Part shown: positions 26,524 to 41,500 of the stretch, in pieces
Layout: each line of letters opens with the position of its first letter
Position numbering within the stretch: position 1 is the stretch's first letter
NCBI GenBank assembly: GCA_963281255.1
Contig: OY725491.1
Location: forward strand, 5,072,857-5,136,856
From: Aphrocallistes beatrix
Taxonomy: Eukaryota; Porifera; Hexactinellida; Sceptrulophora; Aphrocallistidae
DNA length: 64,000 nucleotides
Direction of reading: 5' to 3'
Notes under the pieces: model-generated
Database searches by the model: none
Seen by the model: only the letters and a program-made list of their open reading frames with translations
What the model was told of the DNA's origin: nothing
Made by a program: the position numbers and the translations under genes

Positions 26524-29500
26524 GTAAGAGAATTTAATTAATTTTATTCATTTCAGTTATTTTCTATTAAGGACTAAAATCCTATTTTTCTTATATAGCA
26601 TTACCTGAATGTTTTACTATAGTTTGTGATTATACTAATACGTATTATAGAAAATCTCCTTAATACTCAGCTATTAATTATATTATTTCCCCTTTAACGG
26701 TTAATTTGCTTAATACTTATTGGTTACGAATGCTCAGTGTCGCTCACTTATTGTAGATACTAAGGTGGAGAAAAATATTAAAATATTTTTGCCAGATCAA
26801 TTTCTCTAGGCGTGAGAAAGTTGCTTTGGAATGTTTTTCCAAAGTTTCGTTCAATTTACTTAATGTTAACGACAGACACTCTCCAAGTGTATGTGTGTAG
26901 TCAGAATAAAGGAAGTGACTTTTCGATTTTTTTTAGGAATGGATTTTCAGTATATAATTATAATTTGAAAATAAATACAGATAAGATATCATAATAATAT
27001 AATTACATATAGCACAGCAAACAGAGGTGGTCTATGCAAATTGTAGCAAACTACGTATGTCAGATATCTTACATACTTAAAATCGAATTGTCTCTCTTTT
27101 CTTGAATATAATGCACTGATAACCATATATGTTAATGTTCATGCCCGTATACTTGTTTTGATGCTCTTGTTCTAGCTTGAAATTGAAGGAACGTAATGCT
27201 CATTATGATACATCATTTAATTAGAAAAACATTTCAAACACTTATACATCATGGTATAGTAATTGTCTCAACTCTATCATATCAATGTTCTCTGCTTTAA
27301 AATATTTGTAAAAAGGGCTTCTGAATATGCAGGGTGACCCATAAGTTCAGTTACAAACTTCATTAGGTATAAAATTTCTTATACTCGAACGATCTTAGTT
27401 ATTATGGTCCTTAGAGATTATAATTCGAATATTTTCAATGATTTTAAAAGATTTTTCGATTCTATGACGACGCATGGTGAGTTTTGAGAAAGAAAAATGT
27501 GTCCTGGTACGCAGCGAAAATCGTGAATCAGGGTTCACTATTTTTCAAGTTATCTTCTCAAAGTCTTCAAATTCTAGGAAAAATTAGCTCACACATTTTC
27601 CTCGAACTGTGAAAAAAGTGCCATTTTTGGGGAATTTTGCAAAATGTACCTAATTTGAACTGCGACTGAATAACTTTTTCTCGTTTCTGATAACGAATTC
27701 AGTGGATTTATGAAATATTTCTATGGCGAATGAAAGTTACCAGGTACTAAATCGTCATGGGACATCGATTATGAAGACATTTTTTACAAAAGCAGTGGGC
27801 CCTGATTCACGATTTTCGCTGCGGACCAGGACACATTTTTCTTTCTCAAAACTCACCATACAAAACACATTTCTAAGTCATTAGAATCGAAAAATCTTTT
27901 TAAATCATTGAAAATATTCGAATTACAATCTCTAAGGACCATAATAACTATAAGATCGTTTGAGTATAAGAAATTTTATATCTAATGAAGCTTATAACAG
28001 AACTTATGGATCACCCTGTAGCATCCTATTTTTCCTGGTAACGGGAACAACCGCCGATGAAAAGTTTACTCAGCTGTATAGAATTTGTGACAAACGGCTC
28101 CTTGAACCCCACGACTCTCTTTATCGCATGGAGGATGTCTGTCGTCTCATTCTACAGGGTCTTAATAATGCAAGCTCAAAAACAATTTAGTATAATCGGA
28201 ACTGCTACCAAAAAGTTTACTGAAAATCTTGTTTTAAGTATAATAGGGTAGAGACATTATCCTGGACACAGAGATGGGGATCAGACCACCTTTCTCGACT
28301 AACTTGCAATGACTAACATAGATCCATTTGGGGTGATCCCCTTATCTTGACATTCACACCTTTGCCTCCATCACTAAGTACGGACCTGAAAATTTAGGGT
28401 CCAGTGAGTCTTTACCTTCTCATTTCCCTCCAACACCATGCCACCCTTCGCAAACTGGGATAGCTTAGCCCCTTTGTCCTTTAGGTTGTTCCCCGGCTGA
28501 CCTATTTTGACGATCAATTTTGCTTACTATTTTAGTTTAGCTGCCGTTTCCCTCAGGTGCTCTATGTGTTCCTTGCGGTTTCGCTCGCCTGTCCATTCTT
28601 CCTTGGCTATACAGCATCTATGAGTAACAATGGTTGCCTGCCCGTCATTAACAGCAGCGCAGAAAATCTAGTGGAAGCTTTATTAGCTTTGTAGACAAGG
28701 GAAAATAAGGCAACTTCGGGTAAATATCTGGCCATGACTCCTTCGGTAGCTGCCCGTCAAGTTAAACACCTACCGATCTGTTTAACTAGGCATATCCTCC
28801 TTTCAACCAAACCACCCCCTATTGGGGATACGACGAAGAGTAGCATTCCTCAATAAAGTTGGTACACAATTTACAATCCCACAAATATAACAGATTAATT
28901 AACCGATTTAAGATTTTCTTAACCATTAACCGAGATTGGCGGCGGTTAGTCATTTTAGTCAGTTTAGTTGAATCCAGCCCTGTCTATATGTTAACCAGTG
29001 CTTGTAATATGTCATTACTATGATAGATATCCCTACGTATAGTGCTACTATTAAATTTGAACTAATTCTCTTCTCCAGATCAATGCCGATCTTATCTTGA
29101 CAATCCAGGAAGTCCAGCAGAAGTAGTTCAGTACTTCAATGGAGAGGATTGGTTCTATATTTGCAAAGATAACTTTTCTGAAAATAGCGCCGATGTTATC
29201 TGTTATGAAAACTATAGAACTAATCTGCTCAACTATAATTTTGTTCAAAACAGCAGTCTTACATTTGGTTATTCATTCTATCTTTATCAGTTTAAGTGCA
29301 GTGGTAATGAAACTAGTCTCTGCCATTGTCCTATCGCGAATCAGAACTGTGAATCCTTTGAGGCAGTAGAAGTATCATGTGTCAAACCAGGTAAACAATT
29401 TTATTTTGTTCAAAATCATTAGATTCACTAGTTATTCAAATAGTTTCCACTTTGAGGAATACATCGAACCTGTCTATAACGGCTACCCTTGGAACTGGTA

Positions 29501-32500
29501 AAATGACCATTATAGACAGGTAGGGACCAGAATATAAGTACCGTGTCAGGTTGGAACGATGCGATGCAGTGACAATCTATAAATAACCGAATATCACTAA
29601 TGTGTGTTACATCTTATGTTACTGATGCTAGAAACAAGATCATCGTTCGGAATATGGATTGTAATAAACACATGTATGTAGTTCGAAACATGAACTAGGT
29701 GGCCGTTATACACAGTTTTACGGAGCCGCAAGGGAGAAAAAAGCCGCGTTGAGCAGACAATCATTCCGTTCCTGGAGACTTGTCCCAATTAAGTCGCTGT
29801 CCCAATTAACTGATGTCCCGATTAAGCGGAGTTGAATATATTGTGATATATAAAAGCTTGTGGAAAGTTTCATAAATGTGCATACGCGTAAATAATCCTA
29901 AGATCTCAGAATTATCTCGGAACTAAATCCAAGGATTTTGAGTCAATTTATGAATCCAAAAATCTAATTTACGTGTGATTAGAATAGAAAATATCTAAAG
30001 CCTGCTTTTTCCAAAACTGAGATAAAATACCTAAATTTAGTTATTAACAAAAAAATATTGGGAAAATGATTAGAGTATATAAGTTTTCAGTTAAAACTTA
30101 TGAATTACGGTTTGAAGTTTTTTTATAAAGGGTTGGAAAGTATGTATTTATCAAGAAATAATATTTAATACTCTTACAGGAGTGCTCTATCATATGGTTG
30201 AACTCCAAGTAGAAAAGTGTAGAGAAATAAATTAAAGGATTTGCACATTCCTACCTGAGTAGAGGATGCGCAAAATACCTCTCTGAAATATAAAACCCAT
30301 TCAAAAATAGTATTTGATCATAAAATATATTTTTAAATTTACGTCACTTGTGTTTTAGCATCTATTTGCATGTTTAATTTAATTTAAAAATTTAGATTTT
30401 CGTATATACTTTATAGATAATGGGATGATTCGCTTAACCGACATAGAAGAATTCCTTCAAGCATACATAGATTCAAGATGGATATATGTTTGTCTAAGCA
30501 TTCATGATTATCCATACAATAACGACAAAGATTTTAAAGACGCCATTGATTTCAGTCTTTCTAATGTGATGGATATTGCGTGTAGAGAACTTGGATATAG
30601 TAAAGCTAATTCTTTTCAACTAGATTTTGATTATAGGTCTCACGCTAACCATGGGCCTATTTTGGAGTTAGGAAGATGTACGCAATATGATACGAGAATC
30701 TCAAGGTGTGAAGATACTCGGACGAGTTCAAACTGCCAATCTAGAATTTCTTTGAGATGTGAAATCGGTTTGTTTAGTAATTTTTAGTGCAGCTCCTATA
30801 GGGAGATGCCCTTATGGCATGGACGGAGTATCTCGTCCGTCCGTATGTATGTATGCATGTCCGTACGCGCGCTATTGCGAAATCTAGCAGTCCGATTTTA
30901 CAAAATTTCGCATGTAGGATCTCATAATGGTGTAGATGTGCACCGTCAACATTTTTTCGCAAAATATCATCACTTCTGGTTTTTATAAGTGTATATCCAT
31001 ATTTTAACACCACCATCGCAAAGCTTTGTTTAAAGATATAAGTAAGATCTCAACGACTAATGTAGGGTATTTCACCATGTAGGATCCGATTTTTTCGCTT
31101 TGAAAGTAATAATATGAATATTTTATGAGTTATTAACATTATGATATATAAATATGTTCACACCTTTTGAAATCATTTTTATTTTATGCTAAAAGCGAGC
31201 TTCCAACAACTAATATAGGGCATTTTAACATGTAGATCCCGATTTTCACACTTTTAAAGTAATAATATGCGAATAGTATGAGTTACTACATTAGTTTATA
31301 TACATATTTTAACACCTTTTGAAAGCATTTTTATTTTGAATTAAAAGCGAGTTCTCAACGGCTAATATAGGGTATTTTAATATGTAAATCCGATTTTCAC
31401 ATTTGAAAAGTAATAATGTGAATATTTTATGAGTTATTGGCACATATCCCCTCATTGACAAAGACTTTTGCTTGCTCATTTCCGGTGAAGTCATTTTGGG
31501 CAGGGAAGCCATAGAAATGTGGGGTCCAAGCTATAAATAGAATGGACCCCAGGTCATTGATGGGATATATATATACATATTTTCACATCTTTTGAAAAAC
31601 TTTTATTTTACGCTAAAAGCGAGTTCTCAACGGCTAATATAGGGTCTTTTAATATGTAGATTCCAAATTTCACACTTAGAATGCTATAAAATGAGTATTT
31701 CCCGATGTATTCCGATATTCACAATTCATGTTCCTTTGAGTCACTTCCTGGAGCTGCACTATCGGTCTGTCGACCGACATTTTTTTAACATAAAAAATCA
31801 GTAATATGATAGTTACTAGAAACTTTCGAATTGTAGTTGGGTATCTTATTGATATTTAGAATAATTTTATTTGTTGAAAAAATGATATTTCAGATATAAG
31901 GGACATTTAAATAAATAAAGCCATCAGGGTTGAGTTCGATTATCCAACCTTGATAGCCATTCTAGTGCTTAGCTAATAGGATAAATAGAAAAAGAGGAAA
32001 TTTATTATATAATTTATCCATAGGGTTATCAAAATAATTTAACATCCTCTCTCAGGAGTCGATTATTCGATGCCTAACTGCCATTTGAGTATGCATGGTA
32101 TTTACGTAAATAGTATAATATTGCTAATTTCTAGAGGATTGCGATGCATACTTGCTCCCAAATAAAACAGCTGATTCATTTGAACTCGCACAAATCTACA
32201 CAGACAAATCTTGGTCCTTCATTTGCTTTGATGGATTCACTAAAGATGATGCAGATGTGATTTGCAGAGAGACATCACTTGCTAATGCTACACTCTATGA
32301 AGCTTTTTCACCCATTAATTCCATTCAACTGCGTTCAATTTCTCCCTACAACTTTTTCTGCGAAGGAAATGAATCATCTATCTGCTCTTGCTCTTCAGAG
32401 AGAAATGCCTGTATTTCAAACAATGTCGTGAATATATTTTGTGATAAGCCAAGTAAGTTTATATCGGTTACAGCAATATTTGTTATTATATACTTAAACT

Positions 32501-35500
32501 CAGAAAATATTGGAATTTTACAACGAGAAATGCAATATATTCAAATAAAAAAATGGTGAATCGTAGAAACTAATATAATTTTAACCTTTAATACCTTCAT
32601 CTTATATAGCATATGTACCTTAACTGGAGGAGGTATTGAGCTAACTGAAATTTCTTAAGGTTTGTTTTTGGGTTTGTTATCTAAAAACGATTTGCTAAAT
32701 CTTGAAATTGTACATGCTCCTAGACCAGAGGTTCTAATCCATTAATCTGTTGTCATACACAATTAACCCGATTTTTCCAATCAAAAATGTAATCTATCAG
32801 AAAATTGGATGATCTAAACATGTAGTATATCTAATTAGAATCCTAATTAAATTCTCAATGGGAAATTTTTTCTGCTCGCCACTAACTCTGCAAACCCAGG
32901 GTCTGTTTGCTGAATGTTCATCTCAAACCTCCTTATAGTATTCTAATATGTTACGTTGCTTGGTTATTAGATTTATAAAATAATTTGGAGAATTTGTTGG
33001 TAGGTCAGTTTTCACCTAGGTTATAACCGATTGAACCGAATATCAGTCTTGACTGATTAAGCCGCATAAAAGTATTCATGAATATACCCTAACTGAATAC
33101 GAATACTGATAATATTTCACGCAACAGATATAAAGCGTGCGAAATGGAATAACACCTAAAATATTTTCGAAGTAAGAATAAGACATGAAACATGTGAAGT
33201 GAGAATAAGACCTAAAATATTTTCGAAGTAGGAATTAGACCTAAAACGTACTAAGTAAGAATAAAACCTAAAAACTGCTAAGTAGAATTAAGACCTAAAA
33301 TGCCACACTGTTCCCCCTTACCCATAAGAATGGCAAATTTCAGACTCGATTGAACACTGTTTCAAACCTAAAATGTTTCCTTTCGCTCCCACTCCAATTT
33401 TAGATCTTATTCTTAACATTACACGTTTTAAGGCTTATTCTTATTTCACATGTTTAAGGTCTTATCCCCAGGTTCGTGGAGAGGGGGGTACTTGGGTTGG
33501 AACCGGGGGGCCGGAGGCAGTGAGGGCCCGAATCAGAGGGGGCAGAAATTGAGATGACACATAAATATATTTTTCCTGTACTATATCAAATTTAATGCAT
33601 CACAAAGAAAACTTAGTCTGTGAGCACATGCACTTTTATTAGTAATTTGTTATGAATTAACATCTTACTATTAATATCTCAAGTATTAACTAAAATTATA
33701 TCAAGTCAAAATATATTTTCTACATGTTAGTAATGCGCATGCCAGTCTACATTTACTTGAACAAGAAATTCTAATAAATACGTGGAAACAAATATTTGGC
33801 TATGCTCGTATTAATATTAATGATCAATTATATCTTACAGCCACAAATCAGGTTCACAAGAACTCGAAGAGGTTATTCTGAGGCTATTCAGAACTTTGTT
33901 GTAATTACGTATATTTTGACGATGTGATAAAAATATATACTATTTATAGGATCATTAAACTTACTAGATCGAAACTTCAACGAATAAAATAAATAGCTAA
34001 CAATTTTTAATTAGTGGTCCCGGGTTCTAACCTAGCCAGAGGGCCCAAAAGATCTCTCCGCGGTACTGCTTATCCCTATTTCGTACGTTTTGGTTTTATT
34101 CTTACTTCAAAGAAAGTCACGTACTATCTCAATTTCTCCAACATCAATCATTTGATTTTTGCTTTCAATTGAAAGCATTGCCATTAAATGAATTGCTATC
34201 AATAGTTTTGGTTGCTAATTCCCCCCGGGCACCAGTTTTGGTCGTTAAATTTGGTCCGAGGGACCATTTTAAGTTAAGTTTCTGTAGAAAGATGTCCTTA
34301 TGGCAAGGACGGTCGTACCACGCCAGTCCATATGTATATGTATCTCCGTATGTTAGCTACTGCGAAATTTAATACTTTAATGAGAGCGATATCGATTATA
34401 ACGGTAGGACAAATGTATTTAGAGTCGTTACCTCCCTATAATTAATCAATGTAATCCCAGGCGCCCAAAGGTCGCCTCTGCCCGACACTTTGTATTTGCT
34501 AGCCGCGCAGCGCAAGCATAATCGAGTTTCAATAGTAAAAATATGCATATTAACGAATTGATTGAAGAAACTGCCAGGTACAGAAAGCTGATTTTTAGCA
34601 TATGAGAGTCTTTTGGCAATAGCTCCACTAAGTTCTGAACTCAAACGAAAATGGACTCATCGTGGAATTATGGCGGAGGGCGCATTTAGAGGACAAAAAG
34701 TGTCCGTTAGCCTTGCAGCGCAAGCAAGCGAAGCGCGCTTGTTACATATATTCGGCATTTATTTAAAATTATGCTAATTTACATGTACTCATCAAAATAT
34801 AATGACATCTAGGGATCTCCCATTGAAATCGAGGGTTTTTACTTCTAAAATCCAGAGAAATTTTCAAGAGGGGTTGGTAATTATGTATTTAATACTTCAG
34901 AGAAGTAGTGCAATCAAAGTTAAGCAATGCATTTATAGGCAGAAGTTCGGGAAATGCAGTTACAATGATGTTGAGTTGATTTAACATTGCTCAGATCATT
35001 GCAAACGCCACTTCAAATCTAATAGCATTAGGAATCATAGTTTATGCTAACATTCTCTGTTCTCAAGTATATGGAGGTACAGAATGGTAGGGATTATATT
35101 TCTATCGAATTCTCCTCATGTCAGCTATTTAGTCATGCCACTATGTGCATTCTCTATAAGTGCACGTCCTATCGTTTACTTCATATCACAAGATTGGCAG
35201 TTAACTTATCACGAAGATATTCGACAGTCTATTGTTTCGTAACTCCGTATACTTGAGAACACAGGATGTTGACATACGCTGATAATCCTCCTGCTATTGG
35301 GTAAGCAGTTAGATTTGTAGCGACCTAAGCTATGAAAAGTGCACTCAACATCATTGGAATTTCTTTTCCAGAGCTTCTACCTATAAAGACGTTACTTAAC
35401 TTTGCCTGTATCCCCTCCGTCAAGTATAGAATGCTTGTGGGTAATGCAAGTGAAGTAAGGATCTTTGCCTCATGAAATAGTCAAACAAAGTATTGAAGCT

Positions 35501-38500
35501 GCATTTACTTCTCCTGTTTTTACTTTATTGGAGAATAATATATGCCTTGTATGAAATATTAACTTATCTCATATGACTTCCTTTGATCACATGAAGGTTT
35601 TGCATACATGCCAACCTGAGCCATGATAAAAGCGGGACGCAGCGTTGAATTTCGCGGGACATGGCGGGATGCCATAGAAAAGTACTATACATAGAACACA
35701 AAAAAGCGGGACATAATGTGGAAATTTCATGTAAAAGCGGGACACTCGAGAAAATTAGCTCAATAGAAAAGAGAAAAAAGCGGGACGTCCCGCCAAAAAC
35801 GGGACAGTTGGCAAGTATAGTTTTGTATTTAGCAATTTAATTTTTTCTAAGAATTGGATATTAATTATTCAAACACTTAGTGGATTCAAAGAATTCCTTG
35901 AAATTCTAAGAATTTAACATTACTTTGCCAAATTCTTAGAATTGTTCCTACTCCTAAGATTGGCGTTAGTCCTACTGCTAAAATTGGCATTAGTCCTACA
36001 ATTTTCAGATGTAGATAGAATGTCGACTCATCATGGAATTATGACGTCATTGTCACATTTTAAAAAATTAAACAACACAGTTATTCGAGCATAACTCAGC
36101 CATTATAGGAGATAGAAGGCTGAAATTTTAATAAAATATGTAGAACCAACATGCTTCACATATGATACGACTATCATCAAAAAATGGTGACTCATCACTT
36201 TTTTATAAGTTATCATTACTCATCAAAATTTTAAAAGTTGATATTTTTGGTGATTTTTCGTGCGATATCGATTAGACCAGTCGGACAGACGTATTTAGAG
36301 ATGGTATCTCCCTTATAATTAACCAGTGTGACCCCAGGCGACCGAAGGGAGCCTCCGGCGTACACAAAGTGTCCGCCAGCCGCGCAGCGCAAGCAAGCGA
36401 AGCGCGCTTGTAAATAAATAAATATTAATCGAGTTTTAATAGTAAGGATATATTAATTGGATGTAAGTTTAAGTATCTTCCTTTGAGTATCTTTGGGACA
36501 AGAGGTGGTAGAAGTAATATTCTTGACTTGTTGTTGAGTAAACAGTTACTTGAAGTCATTAAAATACAACGTAGCATATCTTTTCCGTTAATACAGCAAT
36601 CAGTACACTCAAAAGCCCATTCCACACATTCTTCATCTTCAATTTTTAGAATAGCCAACTGAGCTTCATCCAAATGCTCCAGGTGCGTATCGAAACTGGG
36701 CGTGTGGACACATGTGTCATCAACAAATGCCTGTACATTCGAACACCCTCGTAGAGCCTGGTCTACCGCTCGCTGATAAGTAGCCTGTGAGTTTGACAAT
36801 CCAAAAGGCATGCGGTTGAATTCAAACTGGCCGCGCGTTGAAACAAATGCAGTGAACTCCCTATGCTTTTCCTTCACAGGTATGCGGATGCCCCATCCAG
36901 TGTAGAGAATACAGTTGCCCCTCCCATACGATCGAAAACATCTCGAGGATCCGGAATCGGATAGGCATCTCGCTTCGTCACATCGTTGAGATCCCGGTAA
37001 TCTACGGCAAATCGATGGGTCCCGTCCTTTTTCTTCACTAAGATCACTCGACTCGCCCAAGAGGAAGAAGAGGGACATATGATCCCGTTCTCGAGCATTT
37101 CATCTATCTGCTTGGATACCTCCGCCTCAATTTCCGGAGAAACACGCAACGGCCGCTCATCCAGAAGAGTGATAACGTGTTCCGCGGTTCCAATTTCGCG
37201 CGGGCTCTTCGGGTTCTCCGCGAAAACGTCTTTCCATCTCGACAGCACCTTGCGTATGGCTGTCTTCTCGCGGTGATAGTTTCGGGTTTATATCGAACCT
37301 GGCCTCCAAGCTATCTCCCTCCTTTCCCATCTCAGTCTGCATAATATCTGCAGCTAAAGAGGTTTTCCAACAACCACCTAGTCTAACTCTCATGTTTTCC
37401 CAATCGAAAGTAGTATTCTTGGAGCGCGAGGAACCTTCGCCCCAATATAACCACCCTATTGTTAGTATCGAGTACTTCGATTTCGTGTTCTAGTGGTCGA
37501 CCATCCCCCACATCTATCGCCACGCAGGCCATACCACATACCGCATGCCGCAAGCGCTGTCCGCCCTAGCCCATACACTTGACTGTACATTGTGCTGTAA
37601 GGGATATTCATCTTTTGTACGGTGCCTCTGTCCACCACTGAAGGATCCGCCCCTGTGTCCATCATTACATTGATGGGTTTGCCGTTCCATTTAACTGGTA
37701 CCACAACCGCCGTCTCATGTACAACACTATGCTGCGTCGCGGCCTGAAATACACCTCTTCGACTTCGTGTATGTGGGCAATAGCGGACCTCGTGTCCTCT
37801 TTCGCCACATTTCGCACAGTGCCGTTCCGGGCATTGGGCCATAAAGTGCCTGTCTGAGTCGCAAATAAACCACTGTTCTTAGGGAAATGGCTTGCCTGAT
37901 ACTTCCTTGTAGGTTCATCCCGCTTCCCCATTGCCCTTTTGCTGCGTGGCACATCCTTATATGTATAGAAACAGTTGAGAGCTAACATTCAAGAACAAAT
38001 ACAACGTAAAAGTAAAAAGGAACCATATAGCAGAGAAAGAAAATAGCCATAACATTGATATATAATTTATTGGAACGTAGACTAGTTTCATATAAGTCAT
38101 GCATCAAACAAATAATGAAATAGATTTGGAACAAAAATTATTTATTCATATTATGGGTGCATAAGAAAATCCACTTTATCTTATCCCTGGTACCATGGAA
38201 AATTGTTCAGTGAAAAGGCCTTATTGTAGTAGGCTATGACCAGGGTTGCCATCTCCTCAGCCATAAAAAAAGGACACTCAGGGATAGATCGAAGATTTAG
38301 AAAAACGATGTAAAGAGAGAGCGTAGCGAACGACAATAATGGCTATCTGGGTGCTAGCACCACAAGGAATTGTTTTGAATGTTTTTAGTGTGCTTCTATA
38401 TCATCATATTGGATCTCTGTTCCAATATAATGTTATAGTAGCACAGTTCTAAAATGAGTGCTGGTGTCCGCCGTATGTGGTGTAGAGACCTGAGTTTAAG

Positions 38501-41500
38501 AGATATCGGTTTGAATTTTTTTGTGAAGCTGCGGACATATATGTAAATTCTCACCTAGGGTTTCGATTTCCAAAATATGCTAAATCATCATGATTACGCA
38601 GCATTATGTGATTTCATTATTTTGCCATTGTACCAAAACTATTGGGGCTAGAAACTATCGATTGATACCGAAGGTAGATAATGTAGTCATCTATTATCTA
38701 TTTTCTTTTAGCCATTCTAGTATATAATCTTCAAGTAAAACGTAAAAGGACAAGAATGAGTTTATAAGAACAAAAAGGACAAAAAGGACAGCATATTTTA
38801 AAAAGGACAGGTAGCAAAAAAGAAGGACTGTCCTTTCTAAAAAAGGACGTATGGTAACCCTGGCTATGACAATACATATTGCCAGATTCCAGGGACAAAG
38901 CCCCTGGATCCCATTGTGGTACTTACAGCGTCTACCAGACCACGAGTTGGATGATATGTTCCCCCGTCACTAAATCCTTGATTACATCGGATCAATGCGG
39001 AAGCGCTTCCGATGCCTTGCATGCATAGGCGTAGCCAGGGTGCGGCACATGGGGCCTAGGCCGCAACCTCAAAGGCTGTGCCCACTAAAATTTCATAAAT
39101 TAGTATTGGGTGCCGCAATCCTCTCATGGAATAGACTGGAATTGCCGCACCCTTAAATTGTGCTGGCTACGCCTTTGCTTGCGTGCCCAATATATCTTAT
39201 ATTATATTATGTAGAACTTGGAACTACACGCCTTACATATGGTTTTTATGGCTATATAGATGTTTATAATGGAGAATGGAGGAGAATGTGTGATTATAGA
39301 TTCAACTCAATTCAAGCTGACATTATTTGCAGGAGTATTGGATTTAGAAAAGCAAATTCTTATTACAGTTATCACTTTTTTCCTATCTTTTTCGTCGGTC
39401 ACTTCAACTATGATATCAAATCTATTGACAATGTGCTATGTTCCGGAAATGAAACTGATTTGTCAGATTGCTCCTATACAAACGAAAGAGAATGCTATCT
39501 TCTAAATTTTGTTAAATGTGAAAAAGGTAGGTTGTGCTAATTAATTCATAAATACTTAAACATAGCCTCCTCAAATCTAGCCTTACAGTATAATTGAAAT
39601 TTTGGAGTTAGATTCAGAGAGACAGAGACATCATAAATTGCTAGTTTTGTTGTCTTTGAAAATAATTTATTTTATTATTCCTTATGAGTCAATTTTTCTA
39701 ATCTAATTACTACTATCTTCCTCAATTATCCTTACTATTAAAACTCGATTAATGTGTATATATATGTATCTCTGTAACGAATTGATTGAAGAAACTGCCG
39801 GGCGCAGAAAGTTTGGCATATGGGAGTATTTTGGCTATGGCTCTACTAAGTTCTGAGCTCAGAGCAAAATGTCAACTCATCATGGAATTATGACGTCATT
39901 GTCACATTTTTAAAAGTTAAGCAATGCAGTGATTCGAGCATAACTATAGGAGATAGAAGGCTGAAATTTTAATAGAATCTGTATACTAACATACGTCACA
40001 TATGATGGAACTATTATCAAAAAATGATGACTCATCACTTTGTTATGACGTCATCATTACTCATCAAAATTTTTAAAAATGACAAATTTGGTAATTTTTC
40101 GTGCGATATTGATTATAACAGTAGGACAGACGTATTTAGAGATGTTATTTCCCTTATAATTAATCAATGTAACCCCAGGCGCCCACAGGGCGCCTCCAGC
40201 GGACACAAAGTGTCCGCCAACAAGGTGCTTACAGTGTGATTCGATTTTGGTGTTGGGTTGCCATCATCCCTGGAATTAAGAAATAAACCCCTGTTTGGGT
40301 GCCACGTAACTTTTATCACTTTGAAGAAAGTGTCGGACTGGAAAAAAGAAATTTGAGGAGGCGTGATATAGAATGGTGCTCGAAATTGTCTATGGGGATT
40401 GTGTATTGGAAAATTGCAATGTCATTAAGGGATGAATAAAGGTGATAACTATCAGAGTGAAATAATGCCCCATACTAGATGAATCCATAGGACAAGTTTG
40501 ACCATGATTGATGCTGAATTGCCTGAGAAATTAAGCCCTAAGTCGTGCTCACATCTCGCTGCTAACTTCACACTCGTTCACTTTTTAGTCTTTCAACTTG
40601 ATAACACTCTCACAAGGTTAAAATTTTTCAGACTTTGCTACCTCATGCAACCAATGCCATAATATACAATGATGATTAAGTAATATGTGACATAGGAAAG
40701 CAAATGCTGAAAATACTTAATCTTGAAGAAGAGTAATTCAGTTGAAAACTTAGAAAGTGGGTGATTTGAATATCGAAAATTCGAATTACAAGTTAAATTA
40801 AGTGTATCTCTCACAAATTAAATATTCTTGAAACGCTAAATAAATCAGTATTATAATTATTTGTATGGATAATTTGGGGTATACGAATACTTTTACAGAC
40901 AGTATACTTAGAACTACTTTTACGTATTTATCCATTAATTGCATAATTTTATTATTTGATATTCAAATAGATGGTTGTGAAACTTTACTGAGAAATCCTG
41001 AATATATTGAAGCTGTCCAGATATATGTCGATCAATGGTATTCTCTTTGTGAAGATAACTTTACACAACAAACAGCAGATATAATTTGCAGAGAGAATCA
41101 TGATAGTAACGCTAGTAGGTACACATTTCTACCCATTCAACCATCTAACCATCCCATATACCCATTCTATTTCCAATGTGAAGGAAATGAAGATTCAATT
41201 TGCGCTTGTGAGATGATACCGCATGCATGTTCTTCGCCTCTTATTGTTTATGTAGAGTGCAGAAAACCAGGTGTGTTTAAATCTTAAATTAATATCAAAA
41301 ATATGAATGAAATTCCATTACGATCATATGCTTCAATACTGAATATCATATTATTATCATAAATTTCAATTGTTATGATTCATTATTCAGCTCCTCCCTC
41401 ATATGTTCCGTTTTGCTACATTTTAATTATCACTCCCCTCCACTTGAAACCCTAAGCAATGCAAGAACAACTCCTTAGATAGTTACACGTATAATGCGAA

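Larger units (their letters stand above)
32453..39214 (+). other. Large intron B3-B4 (6.8 kb)
   Basis: The largest intron of gene B, made almost wholly of mobile DNA. It has a dispersed repeat (32723-32965), an AATAAGACCTAAAA foldback (about 33143-33480) and Helitron-like pieces (34455-34741, 36003-36410). It also has the MITE 35603-35819, the Gypsy fragment 36452-37990 and the hAT MITE 38241-38862. D-C alternation continues across it (B3 to B4). The stretch 34742-35600 is AT-rich with nothing recognised. Confidence 0.6.

Noticed and set aside
28019..28900. Possible retroelement coding block (less AT-rich)
   Set aside because: Frames in both strands are short and show no RT, protease, integrase or gag motif that I could recognise.
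36425..36600. C-terminal extension of the Gypsy RT frame after the FVDD box
   Set aside because: After LEHLDEAQLAI the sequence no longer resembles RT and runs into the inverted Helitron-like head; treated as junction sequence.
40865..40970. Upstream extension of the B5 frame as a signal peptide (hydrophobic MDNLGYTNTFTDS... run)
   Set aside because: It is AT-rich intron sequence, the acceptor TCAAATAG at 40970 is in the usual position, and gene B already has a signal peptide exon at 26445.
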